Origin: an uncultured Eubacteriales bacterium
GTDB taxonomy: Bacteria; Bacillota; Clostridia; Oscillospirales; Acutalibacteraceae
Length of the DNA: 8,555 nucleotides
Assembly (NCBI GenBank): GCA_900320925.1
Contig: ONUD01000070.1
Span: forward strand, 1 to 8,555
Direction: 5' to 3'
The position numbers and the translations under genes are program-made. Positions 5,413-8,555 of the stretch are shown here, in pieces; the stretch's first letter is position 1; every line of letters begins with the position of its first letter. The notes beneath the pieces are model-generated. The model saw only the letters and a program-made list of their open reading frames with translations, was not told the DNA's origin and did no database searches.

Positions 5413-5706
5413 GCTTTTCTTGAAAGAAAAAAACGAGTTTTTCCATTTTTTTGGTTTGTGCGGCACGGGACAATGTTCTACCAAGATGGTATCTTCCCCA
5501 ATCAGGCGGATATTTTCCCAGCGAATCAGCACATTTTCCTCTCTGCCGAACAGTCCGAAGCATCTCGGTCTGCCAAAGATGATAATTGACACCAATTTCG
5601 CAGTAACGGTATCGACCTCCACATCGTCCACGAACCCAATCCGACAGCCTGTTTTACTGCTGATCACCTCTTTTCTTCTCAAGTCCGTAATACGGCAGCA
5701 GCCCAT
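5401..5706 (-). CDS. PRC-barrel protein of the YlmC/YmxH family
   Basis: This small protein matches the YlmC/YmxH family, associated with sporulating Firmicutes but of unknown biochemical role. Residues 1-78 form the PRC-barrel core: ITDLRRKEVISSKTG (6-20), RIGFVDDVEVD (22-32), CFGLFGREENVLIRWENI (49-66) and IGEDTILVE (69-77). A 23-residue tail rich in Lys and Phe follows (79-101). The family is usually about 75-90 residues, so this tail is extra; it is encoded by A/T-rich DNA that runs into the rpsB promoter. The ATG at 5706 is chosen over the upstream GTG at 5739 because GGAGGGG precedes it and conservation begins there. The start region lies in a perfect 8-bp inverted repeat. The gene follows the ATPase by 41 nt, so cotranscription is likely. 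It cannot be assigned to ylmC versus ymxH from sequence alone. Confidence 0.85.
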   Translation of the reverse strand: MGCCRITDLRRKEVISSKTGCRIGFVDDVEVDTVTAKLVSIIIFGRPRCFGLFGREENVLIRWENIRLIGEDTILVEHCPVPHKPKKWKNSFFSFKKSLQF

Positions 5707-5731
5707 AGCATCACCCCTCCACCATGCTATG
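5704..5731 (-). promoter_or_regulatory. Inverted repeat around the YlmC/YmxH-family gene start
   Basis: CATAGCAT (5731-5724) and ATGCTATG (5711-5704) on the minus strand are perfect 8-bp complements. They flank a 12-nt loop containing GGAGGGG, and the start codon is the last three bases of the second arm. In mRNA the hairpin would pair the start codon while exposing the ribosome site, a plausible modulator of initiation. Confidence 0.5.
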
Positions 5732-5747
5732 CGGCACACAGAAAGGA

Positions 5748-8222
5748 TTATGAATTTTTCGGACGGAACGTTTTTCCTTTAAAACGGCGGTGTACCCGTC
5801 TTGACCATCTCTTCATGGGTTTGGTCAGGAGAATGAAAATACCAAGGGACACGGCAATCATCACCACTGTCAGCAGGGACAGCTTCCAGTCCATAAAGGC
5901 AAAATTGAAGAAATTGACCCCATAGAAATTACGGAAACACGTCACACCTATGGTCATGCCCCCGACCATCAGAACAAACAGAATTTTTCTGATGGCATTG
6001 AACGGCACGGATACCTGAAATAATATCATAAAGGCGGCTGCGGAGGTCATGCAGACACAAAGGGTAGAATACTCCGTGACATCGAGGTGAAAGACGTGCA
6101 TAGCGATAATGCACATGATGATATTCACTACGGTTGTCAGACCGGCAGGAATGGCATTTTTCAGAATATTGACAATGAAAATGCCTTTGATTCTGTCCTT
6201 GTTGGGTTCCAGAGCAAGGATAAAGGACGGGATCCCAATCGTAAAGGCATTCACCAGTGTGAGCTGTATCGGCTGGAACGGATACGGCACGGCAATGAAC
6301 AGGAACAGAAACGCAAGAATAATCGAAAAAATCGTTTTCACAATAAAAAGCGTAGCCGAACGCTGGATATTGTTGATGGAGCGTCTGCCTTCTGCCACGA
6401 CCTTGGGCATGGAGGCAAAATTGGAATCCAGCAGGACAAGCTGTGATACACTTCTTGCCGCATCACTGCCGGCTGCCATGGCAATGCTGCAATCCGCTTC
6501 TTTCAGTGCCAGCACGTCATTCACGCCATCTCCCGTCATGGCAACAGTATGCCCCTGTTCTTTGAGGGCAACAACAAACTGCTTCTTTTGTGCAGGCGTG
6601 ACACGTCCGAATACCGTATATTTCGCAATGGCACTCTTGACATCTTCGTAAGTTTTGAGTGTGGTAGCATCAATGTACTTATCATAATTTTTCACCTCTG
6701 CCCGTCTTGCCACATCGGATACCGTGATGGGATTATCTCCCGAAATCACCTTGACCTCCACCTTCTGGTCGGCAAAATACCGTAGAGTACGGGGAGCTTC
6801 GGGTCTGATTTTGTCATTGAGCAGGATGATACCCAGTACGCTAATGTCTTTTGGCAGGTCATTGCCCTGAAACGGATGTTCGGAACGGGCAAGGATAATG
6901 GAACGGTAATTTCTGGAATAGCCGTCAAGAAGTGTTTTCAGGTCAGCAGGCACACGGTCAAGGATAAATTCCGCTGCTCCCATGATATAAGCTCCCTGCC
7001 CTTTGAAATAGGCACCCGACCATTTCTTTTCCGATGCAAACGGCACTACTTTTTCCGCTTTCATGGAGGAAGGTGTCCGGAAGCGTTCTTTCAGTGCCAT
7101 GAATGTGGCATTGGTATCGTCCAGATTGGCGGTCAGACCGCACATGATATCCTCCAGGATCTCCTTTTCCGCCGCTTCATCGTACACGACCATATCGGCT
7201 ACTTCCATGCAGCCCTCTGTGATGGTTCCCGTTTTGTCAAGACACAACACATAGACCCTTGCCAGTGTTTCAATGCAGTACAGTTCCTGTACCAGTACCT
7301 TGTTTTTGGAAAGCCTGATAACGCTCACTGCCAGTACGGTACTGGTCAGGAGGATCAATCCTTCAGGGATAATGCCGATGACCGCCGCCACCGTATTCAC
7401 GATGGCTCTCTGGATGTGGGCATCGACCCCGCCGAAGAGAGTTGGCTCCATCATCCCCGACAATTCACTTGGGATACTGTACTGCCGCCAGAACATAATG
7501 AGTGCCAGCGGCAGGATAATAAAGGTCAGCACCTTGATAATCCAGTTGAGAGTATACATAATCTCAGAGTTAACTTTTTTGGCATATTTGGCTTCTGCGG
7601 AAATTTTAGCGGCATAGCTGTCACTTCCGATCTGTTCGACCTGTGCATAACACGTACCACTGATGAGGAAGCTGCCGGAAAGTACCATATCTCCTGCCCG
7701 TTTATGTACGGCATCGGATTCTCCTGTCAAAAGCGATTCATTCACGTCACACTCTCCGGCAATCACCTTGCAGTCAACCGGAATCTGGTTGCCCTGCGAA
7801 AACACCATCACGTCATCCAGCACAATTTCATCGACTGCCAGCCGGCATTTTTTTCCGTTTCTGACAGCCGTCGCCTTGGTCGCCGATACAATCGACAGCT
7901 TGTCGATAGTTCTTTTGGCTCTGATTTCCTGAAAAATGCCGATGGTAGTGTTAAAGAACATCACACCTAAAAACAGCATATTTTTATAGGAGCCTACATA
8001 AAGCACGGCCAGTCCCAGTATGATATTCAGTACATTAAAAATTGTCACGATATTGTCAAAGAAAATTCTTTTGATACTTTTGGTGGATACATCGGCATTC
8101 CGATTGCAAAGTCCCTGTTTTTGACGTTCCCGCACCTGCTCTTCAGACAGTCCCCATTGTGCAGACGGCGAAAAACGCTTCACTTCTGCTTTGATGTTCT
8201 CAGTGTTTTGCATTGTTTTCAT
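5748..8222 (-). CDS. CtpE-like cation-transporting P-type ATPase
   Basis: This 824-residue inner-membrane pump has all P-type ATPase landmarks: an N-terminal cytosolic segment, TM1-2 (about 51-98), the actuator domain with TGES (166-169), and TM3-4 with PEGL (286-289). The phosphorylation motif DKTGT has Asp329; a nucleotide-binding domain follows (KW at 400-401), then TGDGVND (563-569) and six further C-terminal helices. The IIPEGLILLTS helix and the FTIGIPSFILALEP sequence in TM6 resemble the CtpE group, which in mycobacteria takes up calcium. Heavy-metal (CPx) motifs and metal-binding N-terminal domains are absent. Ion specificity is inferred, with calcium or another divalent cation most likely. 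The ATG at 8222 has AGGTGA just upstream; an alternative ATG lies at 8213. Its 5' end overlaps the upstream transporter gene by 23 nt. Confidence 0.9.
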   Translation of the reverse strand: MKTMQNTENIKAEVKRFSPSAQWGLSEEQVRERQKQGLCNRNADVSTKSIKRIFFDNIVTIFNVLNIILGLAVLYVGSYKNMLFLGVMFFNTTIGIFQEIRAKRTIDKLSIVSATKATAVRNGKKCRLAVDEIVLDDVMVFSQGNQIPVDCKVIAGECDVNESLLTGESDAVHKRAGDMVLSGSFLISGTCYAQVEQIGSDSYAAKISAEAKYAKKVNSEIMYTLNWIIKVLTFIILPLALIMFWRQYSIPSELSGMMEPTLFGGVDAHIQRAIVNTVAAVIGIIPEGLILLTSTVLAVSVIRLSKNKVLVQELYCIETLARVYVLCLDKTGTITEGCMEVADMVVYDEAAEKEILEDIMCGLTANLDDTNATFMALKERFRTPSSMKAEKVVPFASEKKWSGAYFKGQGAYIMGAAEFILDRVPADLKTLLDGYSRNYRSIILARSEHPFQGNDLPKDISVLGIILLNDKIRPEAPRTLRYFADQKVEVKVISGDNPITVSDVARRAEVKNYDKYIDATTLKTYEDVKSAIAKYTVFGRVTPAQKKQFVVALKEQGHTVAMTGDGVNDVLALKEADCSIAMAAGSDAARSVSQLVLLDSNFASMPKVVAEGRRSINNIQRSATLFIVKTIFSIILAFLFLFIAVPYPFQPIQLTLVNAFTIGIPSFILALEPNKDRIKGIFIVNILKNAIPAGLTTVVNIIMCIIAMHVFHLDVTEYSTLCVCMTSAAAFMILFQVSVPFNAIRKILFVLMVGGMTIGVTCFRNFYGVNFFNFAFMDWKLSLLTVVMIAVSLGIFILLTKPMKRWSRRVHRRFKGKTFRPKNS

Positions 8223-8555
8223 TCTCACCTGTCCCCTTTTTAAATATCCATTTATGGTTGTTGTAAAGAAACATCAGCACTGCCATCGCACATATCAGGG
8301 CATAACCGATAAAGCTGTACCCGTCCGGCACCTCTCCCAAAAAGAGAAATCCGAGCAGTGTGACAAAAATGATTTGGGAATAATCATAGACAGAAATTTC
8401 TCTTGCAGGAGCATGACAATAAGCGGCGGTAATGCCAAACTGCCCGCCCGTTGCGGCAAGGCCTGCTCCAAGCAGCATCAGCACCTGCCACCATGCCATC
8501 GGGTGGAAATCAAACAGCAGTGCCGGCAGGGTCACGATACAGGAAAATGCCGAAA
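8200..8555 (-). CDS. EamA/DMT-superfamily transporter, C-terminal part, cut by window edge
   Basis: The last 118 or so residues of a membrane protein are visible; the frame stays open to the window end. They include helices around MAWWQVLMLLGAGLAATGG, then SQIIFVTLLGFLFLGEVPD and FIGYALICAMAVLMFLY. The pattern of a G-Q-F-(G)-x-x-A-Y-x-x-A-P-A segment followed by a helix ending F-L-G-E is typical of the second EamA repeat in drug/metabolite transporters. The tail is short and charged. Substrate cannot be predicted. Its TGA (8202-8200) lies within the start of the P-type ATPase gene, indicating one transcript and probably coupled translation. Confidence 0.8.
   Translation of the reverse strand, partial: SAFSCIVTLPALLFDFHPMAWWQVLMLLGAGLAATGGQFGITAAYCHAPAREISVYDYSQIIFVTLLGFLFLGEVPDGYSFIGYALICAMAVLMFLYNNHKWIFKKGTGENENNAKH

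Noticed and set aside
6876..7970. Plus-strand open frame of 364 codons antisense to the P-type ATPase
   Set aside because: It lies wholly inside the ATPase gene, whose motifs are intact on the other strand; its composition (His, Phe, Cys, Gln rich) is that of a shadow frame.
1..8555. CRISPR array, tRNA or rRNA genes
   Set aside because: No spaced direct repeats, cloverleaf-like segments or rRNA-like stretches were seen on either strand; the window is almost fully occupied by protein genes.

Overview
This 8.6 kb window comes from a low-to-moderate GC Firmicute, most likely a gut-type Clostridia related to Ruminococcus or the Oscillospiraceae. That placement is inferred from the conserved order rpsB-tsf-pyrH-frr-...-uppS-cdsA, from consensus GGAGG-type ribosome binding sites, from a YlmC/YmxH-family protein typical of spore-forming Firmicutes, and from an Rpn (PD-(D/E)XK) gene of a subfamily common in Ruminococcus-like bacteria. 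Every convincing gene is on the minus strand, so transcription runs from high to low coordinates.

The right part (5.4-8.55 kb) holds the 3' end of an EamA/DMT-type membrane transporter. It overlaps the start of a complete CtpE-like cation-transporting P-type ATPase, which is followed by a small PRC-barrel protein of the YlmC/YmxH family. The middle (3.6-5.4 kb) is rpsB-tsf (ribosomal protein S2 and elongation factor Ts), with a clear promoter, a roughly 94-nt leader and a strong intrinsic terminator after tsf. The left part (1-3.56 kb) begins with a new promoter and carries pyrH (UMP kinase), frr (ribosome recycling factor), an inserted rpn gene, uppS (undecaprenyl diphosphate synthase) and the start of cdsA (CDP-diacylglycerol synthase), which runs off the window. 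The block therefore joins translation, pyrimidine nucleotide supply, cell-wall lipid carrier synthesis and phospholipid synthesis.

The most interesting part is the rpn gene (1222-2118) inside this essential operon. Its 3' end contains an in-frame ATG at 1443, preceded by a near-perfect Shine-Dalgarno sequence with 5-nt spacing. This would allow separate translation of a 73-residue C-terminal protein. Directly after that start lie 12-bp tandem repeats encoding the four-residue unit I-E-(Q/K)-G. This matches the gene-within-gene toxin-antitoxin arrangement (RpnL/RpnS, with variable four-residue repeats) described for enterobacterial Rpn anti-phage proteins. Here it appears in a Firmicute, and its stop codon overlaps the ribosome binding site of uppS. 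Other points of interest are a long hairpin between frr and rpn, a hairpin around the YlmC/YmxH start codon, mutually exclusive pairings in the rpsB leader, and a sharp fall in GC content in cdsA.
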